From NCBI RefSeq assembly GCF_021729865.1, contig NZ_CP063400.1, positions 2,914,001 through 2,978,000 on the forward strand: a stretch of DNA of 64,000 nucleotides, given 5' to 3'. This DNA is from Hydrogenophaga sp. SL48. GTDB taxonomy: Bacteria > Pseudomonadota > Gammaproteobacteria > Burkholderiales > Burkholderiaceae_C. The position numbers and the translations under genes were made by a program. The notes below the pieces were generated by a model. The model saw nothing but the letters and a program-made list of their open reading frames with translations. It was not told the origin of the DNA and searched no databases. Numbering within the stretch: the stretch's first letter is position 1; each line of letters opens with the position of its first letter. Shown here piece by piece: positions 34,296 through 43,045 of the stretch.

Positions 34296-36218
34296 ATGGC
34301 ATCCCACCCGACCGCTCCCGCCACCCCGGTCCCAACGGCCCCGCACAGCGATCCGAAGTGGTTGCCGCATGGGCGCGGCCCCTGGCGGCGCTACGGCATG
34401 GCGATCATGCTGACCCTGCTGGCCATCTGGCTGCGCACCGCCCTGGCGCCGGCCGACTCGGGCGGCCGTTTCATCACGGCGTCGCTGGCGGTGGCGCTGT
34501 CCGCACTCTATGGCGGCTTCGGCGCCGGGCTGCTCAGCACCGTGATCGGCATGGTGCTGGTCAACTTCTTCATGGTCGAGCCCTACCTGTCGATGGCCAT
34601 CAAGGACCCGGTCGAGGCCTTCTGGCTCAATGCCTGGCACCTGATCAACCAGCTCGTGGTGATCGGTTCGATCTGGATGATGCAGACGCAATACCGGCGG
34701 CTGCGCGAGGCGCATCAGGAGGCGAAGCTCAGCCAGCAACGCTTTCTGGACACCTTCGAGCACGCCGCAGCGGGCATCTCGCATGTGGCGCTGGACGGCC
34801 GGTTGACGCGGGTGAACCAGACCTTCTGCCAGCTGGTGGGCTACACGGAAGAGGAGCTGCTGCGGCTGGATTTTCAGACCATCACCCACGAGGACGACAT
34901 CGCCCCGGACAAGGCGCTGCAGCTGCAGACGCTCAGCGGCCAGCGCACCAGCTTCTCGATGGAGAAACGCTACATCCACAAGGACGGTCACACCGTGTGG
35001 GCCCAGCTCACGGTCGCGCTGATGCGGCAACCGGACGGCCGCCCGGACTACTTCATCTCGGTGGTGCAGGACATCTCCGGCGTGAAGGCCACCGAAGCGG
35101 CCCTGCGCACCAGCGAACGCCTGATGCGGCAGGCGCAGACCCTGGCCGGGTTTGCCAGCTGGGAGGCCGACGTCACGAACCTGAAGTTCCATGCGGTGGG
35201 TGGCTCTCACCTGCGGCTGGGTCTGCCCAGCGCCGTGTTCACCGGGCAGCAGCTGATGGCCCTGCTGCACCCGGACGACCAGGCGCGCTTCTGGAGCGAG
35301 TGGGTGCTCGCGCTGAAGGGGCATCGTGAATACAACGCGTCGTACCGCGCGCTGATCGACGGGCAGGACCGCTGGTTCAGCGTGCGCGCCGAGTTCGAGC
35401 GCGACGCAGACGGCCGGGCCGTGCGCGCCTTCGGGGTCACGCAGGACATCACCCAGCGGACCCTGGCCGAGCTGGAGGTCCAGCGCCTCAACGCCTCGCT
35501 CGAACAGCGCATCCAGGAGCGCACCCGCGAACTCAAAGGCGCCTACGACGACCTGGAAAGCTATTCCTACGCCGTGGCCCACGACCTGCGTTCCCCGCTG
35601 CGCATCATCAACGGCTTCGCCCAGGCCCTGCTGGAGGACCACCCGTCGCTGGGCGGCGCGAGTGGCGGCCACCTGCAACGGATCATGGGCGCGAGCAAGA
35701 AGATGGGTGAACTGATCGACGGCCTGCTCAAGCTGTCGCAGTACGCGCGTGGCGAGGTGCAGCGGGTTCCGGTCAACCTGAGCGGCGTCGCCACGCGGCA
35801 GCTGGAAGAGCTGGCCGCCGCCGACCCCGGGCGCCAGGTTCACTGGACGGTCGAACCCGACCTCCAGCTTCAGGCCGATCCGGCGCTCATCGAAGCCCTC
35901 ATGCAGAACCTGCTGCACAACGCCTGGAAGTACACGGCGGAGGCAGCCGATGCGCACATCCGCGTGTTCTCGCAGGACGCGGACGGGTTGCGGCACTACT
36001 GTGTGAGCGACAACGGCGCGGGCTTTGACATGTCGCGCGCGGGCAAGCTGTTCCAGCCCTTCCAGCGTCTGCACCCACCACACGAGTTCGCGGGCCTGGG
36101 CATCGGTCTGGCCACGGCGCGCCGCATCGTGCAGCGGCACGGCGGCAGCATGCGCGCCGAAGGCACCCCCGGACAAGGCGCCACCTTCTGCTTCACGCTG
36201 CCCGACGGCGTTGAATAG
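34296..36218 (+). CDS. Membrane sensor histidine kinase with DUF4118 and PAS domains
   Basis: 640 residues. A four-helix DUF4118 (KdpD-like) membrane domain spans about 30-130 (YGMAIMLTLLAIWLRTAL, FGAGLLSTVIGMVLVNFF). It is followed by PAS about 145-265, PAS_3 about 280-395, a coiled-coil-like helix, HisKA with His near 429 (YSYAVAHDLRSPLRI) and HATPase about 520-637 (NLLHNAWKYT, DNGAGFD, GLGIGLATARRIV). It resembles bacteriophytochrome-like kinases lacking the chromophore domains. No response regulator is adjacent, so it is an orphan. Convergent with uppP, whose stop is 6 bp beyond its own. Confidence 0.9.
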   Translation: MASHPTAPATPVPTAPHSDPKWLPHGRGPWRRYGMAIMLTLLAIWLRTALAPADSGGRFITASLAVALSALYGGFGAGLLSTVIGMVLVNFFMVEPYLSMAIKDPVEAFWLNAWHLINQLVVIGSIWMMQTQYRRLREAHQEAKLSQQRFLDTFEHAAAGISHVALDGRLTRVNQTFCQLVGYTEEELLRLDFQTITHEDDIAPDKALQLQTLSGQRTSFSMEKRYIHKDGHTVWAQLTVALMRQPDGRPDYFISVVQDISGVKATEAALRTSERLMRQAQTLAGFASWEADVTNLKFHAVGGSHLRLGLPSAVFTGQQLMALLHPDDQARFWSEWVLALKGHREYNASYRALIDGQDRWFSVRAEFERDADGRAVRAFGVTQDITQRTLAELEVQRLNASLEQRIQERTRELKGAYDDLESYSYAVAHDLRSPLRIINGFAQALLEDHPSLGGASGGHLQRIMGASKKMGELIDGLLKLSQYARGEVQRVPVNLSGVATRQLEELAAADPGRQVHWTVEPDLQLQADPALIEALMQNLLHNAWKYTAEAADAHIRVFSQDADGLRHYCVSDNGAGFDMSRAGKLFQPFQRLHPPHEFAGLGIGLATARRIVQRHGGSMRAEGTPGQGATFCFTLPDGVE

Positions 36219-36224
36219 GCTCCG

Positions 36225-37049
36225 TCAAGCTTTCCAGTCCACCCAGCCGAAGTGGGCGGTCAGCAGGATCAGCGCACCGAAGGCGATGCGGTACCAGGCG
36301 AACGGCACGAAGCTGTGGCTGGCCACGTAGCGCAGCAACCAGCGGATGCAGACCCAGGCGCTGAGAAACGCGAACAGCAGGCCCACCGCAAACAGCGGCA
36401 GATCGGCCATGGAGAGCATGTCGCGCGCCTTGTAGAGGCTGTAGGCGCCGGCCCCGATGAGGATCGGGATGCCCAGGAAGAAGCTGAAGTCGGTCGCCAC
36501 CTTGCGCGACAGGCCGAACAGCATGCCGCCGATGATGGTGGAGCCCGAGCGGCTGGTGCCCGGAATCAGGCCGAAACACTGCGCCAGTCCCACCTTCAGC
36601 GCGTCCATCGGGGTCATGTCGTCCAGGTCGTGCACGCGCACGCTGGCCTGCTGGCGCCGCTCGGCCCAGAGGATGACGAACGCCCCCAGGATGAACGCCG
36701 TGGCCACCACCGTCGGCGTGAACAGGTGCGCCTTGATCGCTTTGCCGAGCAACAGGCCCAGCACCACGGCGGGCAGGCAGCCGATGACCACGTTGAGCGT
36801 GAAGCGCTGCGCCGTGGGCTGCGAGGCCAGGCCCAGCAGCGTGGCGCGCAGGCGCTGCCAGTACACGATGATCACCGCGAAGATCGCGCCGGTCTGGATC
36901 GCGATCTCGAACACCTTCGCCCGCTCGTCGTGAAAACCCAGCAGGCTCCCGGCCAGGATCAGGTGGCCCGTGGACGAGATCGGCAAAAACTCGGTCAGCC
37001 CCTCCACCACACCCATGATGGCGGCCTTGATCAACAACACAACGTCCAT
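36225..37049 (-). CDS. uppP: Undecaprenyl-diphosphate phosphatase
   Basis: 274 residues with eight hydrophobic segments. It recycles undecaprenyl pyrophosphate to the monophosphate carrier for peptidoglycan and O-antigen synthesis. The BacA/UppP signatures are complete: [18 protein letters not shown] (about 15-32, the EGxTEFLPxSSTGH catalytic motif) and the second motif [14 protein letters not shown] (about 165-178). Length matches E. coli BacA (273). Confidence 0.96.
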   Translation of the reverse strand: MDVVLLIKAAIMGVVEGLTEFLPISSTGHLILAGSLLGFHDERAKVFEIAIQTGAIFAVIIVYWQRLRATLLGLASQPTAQRFTLNVVIGCLPAVVLGLLLGKAIKAHLFTPTVVATAFILGAFVILWAERRQQASVRVHDLDDMTPMDALKVGLAQCFGLIPGTSRSGSTIIGGMLFGLSRKVATDFSFFLGIPILIGAGAYSLYKARDMLSMADLPLFAVGLLFAFLSAWVCIRWLLRYVASHSFVPFAWYRIAFGALILLTAHFGWVDWKA

Positions 37050-37144
37050 TTCAGATTCCCGTCAAAAAACCACTCGACAACAAAAACACGTTCATCCCAG
37101 CACGCCTCGATATCGAAGCGATGCCACAGGAGAAGGGGCGCCAG

Positions 37145-37228
37145 CCCAGGATGCTTTGGTCCCGGCTTTGCCGGGCCGCTCGCATCGCCCCCTGGGGGGT
37201 GACGCGCTGAAAGCGCGGCGCGGGGGGA
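37145..37228 (-). repeat. Dispersed GC-rich repeat, type B inverted, copy 10
   Basis: CCCAGGATGC, CCGGCTTTGCCGG, CGCCCCCTGGGGGGTGACGCG and AGCGCGGCGCGGGGGG, ending directly at the stop codon of the lipoprotein gene on the minus strand. Same orientation as the copy at 1.3 kb. Confidence 0.82.
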
Positions 37229-37807
37229 TCACTTCATGTCCAGAGGATCGAGTTGCAAGCGCAGCCCACCCGGCACCACCTTCAGCACACCCGGCTTGTA
37301 GCCGCGACCCGACAGCGACTGCAGGTCTTCGGGCTTCACGCGGTGGACCACCGCTTCCTTAAGCAAGTCTTCGGCCATCAACCCGCCGATCTTCTTGACC
37401 TGGGCCGCCTGCGCGGCCGACAGGCCGTCCACCCCCAGGCGCTCGACCCGCACCTGGTGCAGGCGCACGGTGCTGTCGCTGGGCTCGTAGCGCAGGCCGT
37501 AGCTCAGCTCCAGCTGGCCTTTCACCGGTGCCACCCCGGTCAGCGCCACGCCCAGGGCGTAGGTCATCTCGGTCACCACCCGGTTTTCTTCGGGCAGCAG
37601 GCGCAGGCGCGGCTGCTCCAGCGTCACGTCGAACAGCCCGAGCTGGCGCTGTCTGACGGGGAACTGGCTGGCGATGCGGCTCTGCAACTGGGCCTCGGAC
37701 ACGTCGATCTGGCGCGGCCCGGGCTGCATCACGCCACAGCCGGTCAGCGCGATGAGAAAAAAGGCGCCGGCGGCCCAGGCCCGGCGAGCGGTGTTCACGG
37801 TGTGCAT
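37229..37807 (-). CDS. DUF1439-family lipoprotein
   Basis: 192 residues. Lipoprotein signal peptide with lipobox LTGC (Cys24) and Gly at +2, so outer-membrane sorting is likely. The mature region (ARQI-like start PRQIDVSEAQLQSRIASQFP) matches the DUF1439/YceB-type lipoproteins, which have a lipid-binding-like fold and no known function. AGGAGG is 6 bp upstream of the ATG. Divergent from the small membrane protein operon with 203 bp between starts. Confidence 0.82.
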   Translation of the reverse strand: MHTVNTARRAWAAGAFFLIALTGCGVMQPGPRQIDVSEAQLQSRIASQFPVRQRQLGLFDVTLEQPRLRLLPEENRVVTEMTYALGVALTGVAPVKGQLELSYGLRYEPSDSTVRLHQVRVERLGVDGLSAAQAAQVKKIGGLMAEDLLKEAVVHRVKPEDLQSLSGRGYKPGVLKVVPGGLRLQLDPLDMK

Positions 37808-38010
37808 GGAAGGGTCCTCCTGAAGCGGAAAGCGCCAGGCTCGGGGCGCTGGCGTGCCGGTGCATTGTAGGAAGCGTGCCGGGCACCCACCGTTCGCACC
37901 CCCACGGCCGCGTTTCGCGCCCGGGAACCCGCGATCCGTCGCAGGCCGGTGGCGGGGCCCGCCCACGGTCGGCACAGTCCACCCCATCGACACCGCCCAG
38001 GAGAACCGAC

Positions 38011-38553
38011 ATGCTGATCCAACTGCTGCTCCAGCAGCCCGCCGCCGCCCTGAGCATCGTGCAGCGCACGCCGGTGTGGGTCTGGGGCTTGTTCGCCGGT
38101 CTGGTGCTGCTCGGCCTGATCCAGCTGCGCCAGCGCGAGATCGGCTGGCGCCGCGCCGCGCTGCCTTCGCTGGGCCTGGCGTTGTTTTCGGCGGTCAGCC
38201 TCGGCGCCGATCTGTCGGCCAGCCCCTCGGCGGGCCTGGCGCTCGCGGTGTGGCTGCTGGCCGCCAGCGCCATGCTGGTCGTCGGTTCGCTGCGGGCCCC
38301 CCGCGCCGGCACCCGCTACGACGCCACCACCGGGCGCTTTCAGCTGCCGGGCAGCGTGGTTCCCCTGCTCACCATCCTCTCGATCTTCCTCGTGAAGTAC
38401 GGCGTGGGCGTGGAGCTGGCCATGCAGCCGGGGCTGCGCCACGACGCGAGGTTCGCCCTCGGCCTGGCCGCCACCTACGGCGCATTCAGCGGCCTGTTCG
38501 CCGCCCGCCCGCTCACCCTCTGGCGCCTCGCCCAGGCCCGCACCACCGCCTGA
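38011..38553 (+). CDS. Small polytopic membrane protein (DUF6622-like)
   Basis: 180 residues with five or so hydrophobic segments (VWVWGLFAGLVLLGLIQL-like at about 23-38, LALFSAVSLGA, LALAVWLLAASAMLVVG, VVPLLTILSIFLVKYGVG). No catalytic motif is evident. I think it belongs to the DUF6622 family, but that assignment is from memory and weak. First gene of a tight run with a 2TM protein, a secreted hydrolase and a LytS/LytTR two-component system. CAGGAGA precedes the start. Confidence 0.75.
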   Translation: MLIQLLLQQPAAALSIVQRTPVWVWGLFAGLVLLGLIQLRQREIGWRRAALPSLGLALFSAVSLGADLSASPSAGLALAVWLLAASAMLVVGSLRAPRAGTRYDATTGRFQLPGSVVPLLTILSIFLVKYGVGVELAMQPGLRHDARFALGLAATYGAFSGLFAARPLTLWRLAQARTTA

Positions 38554-38587
38554 TCACCCCCGCTGTCCAACACCCCAGGAGCCCACC

Positions 38588-38890
38588 ATGAACGCCATCC
38601 CCGCCACCCTCTCTCTGTCCCCCGAGCTGGAACGCCTCGCCCAGAAACGCGCTGGCGCGCGGCTGGGCTGGGTCACCCACGCCACCGTCTACGTCATCGT
38701 GATCGGCGGCCTGGCCCTGCTGGGCGCCCACCAAGGCCGCTTCTGGCCCATCGCACCCGCGCTGGGCTGGGGCCTGGGCCTGCTGATGCACGGCCTGCGC
38801 GTGTTCGCCATCGGCAAAGGCTCGGCCCTGCGCGAACATCTGGTGCAGAAGGAGCGCGAGCGCCTGCTGGCCACGGCCGCCCACCGCTGA
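38588..38890 (+). CDS. 2TM-domain protein
   Basis: 100 residues. Two hydrophobic helices (VTHATVYVIVIGGLALLG about 29-46 and IAPALGWGLGLLMHGLRVF about 55-73) are flanked by charged helices, with a C-terminal KERERLLATAAHR segment. This matches the 2TM domain (PF13239), which is often found as a small protein or fused to LytTR/LytS-type regulators. Its neighbours here fit that association. Likely an accessory membrane protein of the kinase-regulator pair; function unknown. Confidence 0.82.
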   Translation: MNAIPATLSLSPELERLAQKRAGARLGWVTHATVYVIVIGGLALLGAHQGRFWPIAPALGWGLGLLMHGLRVFAIGKGSALREHLVQKERERLLATAAHR

Positions 38891-38913
38891 ACGCCCCGCC
38901 GAGGAGCCGCACC

Positions 38914-40011
38914 ATGAGCCCCCACCGCCTGCGCTCGCCCCGCCGGGCCCTGCAAGCCCTCATCGCCACGCTGCCCCTGGCCGCCGCCGGCCTTGCGCAG
39001 GCGCAGGTGGGCATGAGCGAGTGGCGCGTCGGCGCCCTGCCCGTGACGCTGGTCTACCCGACGCAGGCTGGGTCAAGGACCCAATCCTTCGGTGCTTTCA
39101 CCATCGACGTCGCGCGCAACGCGGCGCCGCTGAACCAGCGCCAGCGGCTCATCGTCATCTCTCACGGCACGGGCGGCAGCGCCATCGCCGACCACGCACT
39201 CGCCGCCACGCTGGCGCGCGCGGGTTTCGTGGTGGCGCAACCCCTGCACGCGGGCGACAACTACAAAGACACGCGCGATGCCGGCCCCGTGGCGTTCGAG
39301 CGCCGCCCGCGCGAAGTGAGCCAGGTGATCGACGCGCTGGCGAAAGACCCGCTGTGGTCCGCGCGGCTCGACCTCTCGCGCGTCGGTGTGCACGGCATGT
39401 CGGCCGGTGGCGTGACCGGCATTGCGCTGGCCGGGGGCCAGTGGCGCACGATCAACCTCGCGCGCCACTGCAACGCGCATGCAAAAGACGACGCTTCCTT
39501 CTGCTATCAGGGCGCGAAGGACGGCGCGGCGCGCGCCGAGCGTCAGGCAAATCACGACCGGGCCCGCTACGTGCCCGATTTTTTCCTGCCCGCCGACCTG
39601 ACCACCCCGCGCGGCGGACGCACCCCCACGCCGGACAACGCCGATCCCCGGCCCGACCCGCGCGTCGCGTCCATCACGCTCGCCGTCCCGCTGGCCGCCA
39701 TCTTCAGCCCCGAGAGCCTGGCGCGCATCCGCGTGCCGGTGGGTGTGGTGAGCGCCCAGCGCGACGAGGTTCTGGTTCCGCGTTTCCACTCGGCGCACCT
39801 GCTGGCGAACTGCAGACACTGCACGCTGCTGGCCGACCTGCCCGGCGCGGGCCACTTCGACTTGTTGTGGCCCTGGCCGGAATCGGTGGCCCGCGAGGTG
39901 GCGGCCCTGCAGGTGCGCGGCGGCCTACCGGTGCCCGGCTTCGATGCGCGCCAGCGCGAAACGGCCCATGCAAAAATCGCCAGCTTCCACCGCCAGCACC
40001 TGAGAGACTGA
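38914..40011 (+). CDS. Exported alpha/beta hydrolase (dienelactone-hydrolase-like)
   Basis: 365 residues with a signal peptide (MSPHRLRSPRRALQ, hydrophobic core, cleavage after AQA near residue 31). The nucleophile elbow is GVHGMSAGG (about 148-156), the oxyanion strand ends VISHGTGG (about 80-87), and a likely acid/His pair lies in SAQRDEVLVP and GAGHFDLLWP. Related to predicted dienelactone hydrolases and PAF-acetylhydrolase-like proteins. Substrate unknown. It lies 23 bp after the 2TM gene and 6 bp before the histidine kinase gene, so it is co-transcribed with a sensory system. Confidence 0.85.
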   Translation: MSPHRLRSPRRALQALIATLPLAAAGLAQAQVGMSEWRVGALPVTLVYPTQAGSRTQSFGAFTIDVARNAAPLNQRQRLIVISHGTGGSAIADHALAATLARAGFVVAQPLHAGDNYKDTRDAGPVAFERRPREVSQVIDALAKDPLWSARLDLSRVGVHGMSAGGVTGIALAGGQWRTINLARHCNAHAKDDASFCYQGAKDGAARAERQANHDRARYVPDFFLPADLTTPRGGRTPTPDNADPRPDPRVASITLAVPLAAIFSPESLARIRVPVGVVSAQRDEVLVPRFHSAHLLANCRHCTLLADLPGAGHFDLLWPWPESVAREVAALQVRGGLPVPGFDARQRETAHAKIASFHRQHLRD

Positions 40012-40017
40012 GCCTCC

Positions 40018-41139
40018 ATGACCCGATCCGCCTCCGACCTGCTCCTGCGCTGGCTGCCTCCGGTCACCCGCGCCGGTGTGGTGCGCCGCGGGCTGGTGGT
40101 CTGGGGCGTGGCGCCGCTGATCGCCCTCTTCCTCTGGATATCGAGCCCTCAGTCGCACCAGCTCGACCGTTCGCTGGTGTACACCTTTGCCATCAGCACC
40201 TCGATCTGGTTGCTCTGCGACCCGGTGCGCATCGCCCTGCATCGCTGGCTGCGCATCAACCCTCCGCACTACTGGGCCTGGTCGGCCCGCACCCTGGTGT
40301 ACATGCCGGTGTGCATGCTGCTGGGCTACGCGGCGGGCACGGCGGTGGGTGACGCCTACGCCGGCCATTCCACCTGGGAGCTTTTCAGGCTCTCGCCTCA
40401 GCGCTTCTGGGGTTTCTGGCTGTCTTCGCTGGGCGTGAGCTTCGCCTTCCTCTTCTATTTCCAGCAACGCGAGCGCGCGCTGGACATGCACAAGCAGGCC
40501 ACCGAGGCGCGGCTCAAGCTGCTGGAAACACAGCTGGAACCGCACATGCTGTTCAACACGCTGGCCAACCTGCGCGCACTGATCGCCACCGACCCGCCGC
40601 GCGCGATCCACATGCTCGACCGGCTCAACGACTACCTGCGTGCCACGCTCAAGGCCTCGCGCACCGACGCGGTGAGCGGCGGCCACACGCTGGCCGACGA
40701 GTTCGCCCGCCTGGGCGACTACCTGGAGCTGATGGCCGTGCGCATGGGGCCGCGCCTGGCCTTTTCGCTGCAACTGCCCGACGGCCTGCAACGCCATCCG
40801 CTGCCGCCGCTGTTGCTGCAGCCGCTGGTGGAGAACGCGATCCGCCACGGGCTGGAGCCCAAGCTCGACGGCGGCAGCATCACGGTGACCGCGCGGCGCG
40901 AAGGGTCGAACGGGCTGCTGATCGAGGTGCGGGACACCGGCGTCGGCATGAACACCGACGCGCCGGCGCAGGTCAACGGCCGTGACAACGCCAGCGGCTT
41001 CGGTCTCGCGCAGGTGCGCGAGCGTGTGGCCAGCCTGCCGCGGGGCTTGGGGCGTGTCGAACTGACCAGCCAGGTCGGCGAGGGTACGACCGTCCGCCTG
41101 CACCTGCCGCTGACCCTGCGCCAAGAGGAAGCCGCATGA
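40018..41139 (+). CDS. LytS/AlgZ-type membrane sensor histidine kinase
   Basis: 373 residues. Four hydrophobic segments in the first 155 residues (VVWGVAPLIALFLWI, FAISTSIWLL, LVYMPVCMLLGYAAG, LSSLGVSFAFLFYF), then the His_kinase family motif QLEPHMLFNTLANLRALI with phospho-accepting His near 176, and an HATPase domain (LLLQPLVENAIRHGLEPK, DTGVGMN, GFGLAQVRERV). This is the AlgZ/LytS/YpdA class, which pairs with LytTR regulators. Its stop overlaps the regulator start (ATGA). Confidence 0.93.
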   Translation: MTRSASDLLLRWLPPVTRAGVVRRGLVVWGVAPLIALFLWISSPQSHQLDRSLVYTFAISTSIWLLCDPVRIALHRWLRINPPHYWAWSARTLVYMPVCMLLGYAAGTAVGDAYAGHSTWELFRLSPQRFWGFWLSSLGVSFAFLFYFQQRERALDMHKQATEARLKLLETQLEPHMLFNTLANLRALIATDPPRAIHMLDRLNDYLRATLKASRTDAVSGGHTLADEFARLGDYLELMAVRMGPRLAFSLQLPDGLQRHPLPPLLLQPLVENAIRHGLEPKLDGGSITVTARREGSNGLLIEVRDTGVGMNTDAPAQVNGRDNASGFGLAQVRERVASLPRGLGRVELTSQVGEGTTVRLHLPLTLRQEEAA

Positions 41140-41927
41140 ACGCCACCGCCCTGATCGCCGAAGACGAACCCCTGCTCGCCGCCGCGCTGCAGGCCGAACT
41201 TGCCGCTGCCTGGCCCGAGCTGAGGGTGATCGCGACCGTGGGCAACGGCGCGGCCGCCGTGGCGCAGGGACTGGCGCTGAGGCCCGATGTGCTGTTCCTG
41301 GACATCCGCATGCCGGGGCAGAGCGGGCTGGAGGCCGCCGCCGAGCTGGCCGACGAGTGGCCCGCCGACACGCCGTTTCCCGCCATCGTGTTCGTCACCG
41401 CCTACGACCAGTACGCCGTCGAGGCTTTCGAAGCGCAGGCGGTGGACTACCTGCTCAAACCGGTGCGGCCCGAACGGCTCGCGCAAACGGTGCAGCGGCT
41501 GCAGCAGCGGCTGGCCCCCCGGCCGCAGGGGGCAGCGGCACCGATCGATCAGGCGCTGGAGCAGCTGCGCGCCCTGCTGGCACCGGCGGCCGCCGCGACC
41601 GAGCCACTGCGCGTGATCCAGGCCAGCGTGGGACAGCAGATCCGGCTGGTGCCCATTGAAGAGGTGCTGGTGTTCGAGGCCGCCGACAAGTACGTGCGCG
41701 TGCTCACCGCAGACACCGAGCTGCTGATCCGAACCCCGCTCAAAGACCTGACGCCGCAGCTCGACGCCAGCCTGTTCTGGCAGGTGCACCGCGGTACCGT
41801 GGTGCGCGCCACCGCCATCCACAGCGTCAGCCGCGACGAAGCCGGCAAGCTCAGCCTGCACCTGCGCGGGCGCACCGAGTCGTGGCCTGTGAGCCGGCTT
41901 TACGCGGGGCAGTTCAAGGCGATGTGA
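41136..41927 (+). CDS. LytTR-family response regulator (AlgR/LytR type)
   Basis: 263 residues. Receiver domain 1-125 with phospho-accepting Asp56 (LFLDIRMPG), conserved Thr and Lys (VTAYDQYA, YLLKPVRPERL). A Gln/Pro/Ala linker follows, then a C-terminal LytTR DNA-binding domain about 160-260 (RLVPIEEVLVFEAADKYVRV, IRTPLKDL, FWQVHRGTVV). It pairs with the upstream LytS-type kinase by overlap. Target genes are unknown; autoregulation of the 38-42 kb operon is a reasonable guess. Its 3' end overlaps the convergent GlxA-type gene by 14 bp. Confidence 0.93.
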   Translation: MNATALIAEDEPLLAAALQAELAAAWPELRVIATVGNGAAAVAQGLALRPDVLFLDIRMPGQSGLEAAAELADEWPADTPFPAIVFVTAYDQYAVEAFEAQAVDYLLKPVRPERLAQTVQRLQQRLAPRPQGAAAPIDQALEQLRALLAPAAAATEPLRVIQASVGQQIRLVPIEEVLVFEAADKYVRVLTADTELLIRTPLKDLTPQLDASLFWQVHRGTVVRATAIHSVSRDEAGKLSLHLRGRTESWPVSRLYAGQFKAM

Positions 41928-42921
41928 GAGTGGCCCGGCGCCGGTAGCGCGCCGGGGTTTCACCCACCCTGGCGGCGAACAGGCGCGAGAAGGTCGGAAC
42001 GTCGCCGTAGCCCACCGCCTCGGTGACGCGGGCCAGGCTCCAGCGGGTCTCCCTGAGCAGCCGCTTGGCTTCTTCCACACGGGCTTGCTGCAACAACACC
42101 AAAGGTGGGTACCCGCTCTCGGCCTTCACCCGGCGCAGCAGGGTGCGCGGGCTCACGTGGAACGCTCGCGCCAAGCGCGCCAGATCGTAGGGTTCGGCCA
42201 GCCGCGTCTGGAGCCACTGTGCCACCGACTGGGCAAACGAGGGCAGGGCCGGGGGACGCAGGCTGGCGTCGACATAAGGCGCCTGCGAGCTGCGGCCATC
42301 GGACAGCAAGGCCATCCGGGCCGTGGCCGCCGCTACCTGGGCGCCAAGTGTGCGCCGCACCAGCAGGAGTGCCAGATCGAACACCGAGCTCACCGCTCCG
42401 GTGGTGAGCACAGCGCCGTCCTCCACCAGCACCGCATCCTGCACCAGTCGGACCTGCGGATAGCGCTGCGCCAACTGTGGAGCGCACAGCCAAGCCGTGG
42501 TCGCCCGGCGGCCATCGAGCAGCCCCGCCTGCGCCAGCAGGAAAGCGCCCACGCACACGCCCGCTACTGCACAGCCTCTTGAAAAGGTCTTGCGTATGAA
42601 GGCCAGCTCCCGCTGCAGCGGTGCCAGTCGCGCCTCCCAGTCGTCGAGCCGGTCGATGTCCAGCCCTGGCACGATCAGCACATCGATGGCCGCTGGGGGC
42701 GCCTGGACCGACAGCACCAACCCTCCCGCCATGGACACACGACGCCCCCGCAATCCCACCACCTGCACTTCCAGCCTCATCGCCGGCGGAGTGCGCAGCG
42801 CGCGTGCCAGATGGCCCGCCAAGCGCAACACGTCGACCACCGCAAAAATCTCTGCCCCCACGCAACCGGGGTAAGCCAGGATCGCGATGCGCAGGGTGGG
42901 GAGTGCAGGTGTCGGTGGCAT
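41914..42921 (-). CDS. GlxA/FtrA-type transcriptional regulator (DJ-1/PfpI plus AraC)
   Basis: 335 residues from MPPTPALPTLRIAILAYPG. Residues about 10-190 are a DJ-1/PfpI amidotransferase-like domain with the nucleophile-elbow-like AVAGVCVGAFLLAQAG (about 121-136). The C-terminal AraC double helix-turn-helix spans about 220-330 (DLARLARAFHVSPRTLLRRVK, VTEAVGYGDVPTFSRLF). This class regulates amino-acid, carnitine or amine catabolism genes. Divergent from the MBL-fold hydrolase gene, which is its probable target. An inverted repeat lies between them. Confidence 0.9.
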   Translation of the reverse strand: MPPTPALPTLRIAILAYPGCVGAEIFAVVDVLRLAGHLARALRTPPAMRLEVQVVGLRGRRVSMAGGLVLSVQAPPAAIDVLIVPGLDIDRLDDWEARLAPLQRELAFIRKTFSRGCAVAGVCVGAFLLAQAGLLDGRRATTAWLCAPQLAQRYPQVRLVQDAVLVEDGAVLTTGAVSSVFDLALLLVRRTLGAQVAAATARMALLSDGRSSQAPYVDASLRPPALPSFAQSVAQWLQTRLAEPYDLARLARAFHVSPRTLLRRVKAESGYPPLVLLQQARVEEAKRLLRETRWSLARVTEAVGYGDVPTFSRLFAARVGETPARYRRRATLTSP

Positions 42922-42973
42922 GGAATGGGACGGATTTTTTTTGCAGATGATTTTCGGCGGAATCACCATACAA

Positions 42974-42991
42974 CATGGCGATACCGCCATG
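42974..42991. promoter_or_regulatory. Inverted repeat between the divergent GlxA-type regulator and MBL-fold hydrolase genes
   Basis: CATGGCG-ATAC-CGCCATG, perfect 7-bp arms, 52 bp upstream of each gene's start region. Candidate operator for the divergent regulator. AraC proteins more often use direct repeats, so this is tentative. Confidence 0.4.
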
Positions 42992-43045
42992 GTAACAATC
43001 AGGGGACCGGTTCCACAATGGACGCACTGTCCAAAGGAATCCACC

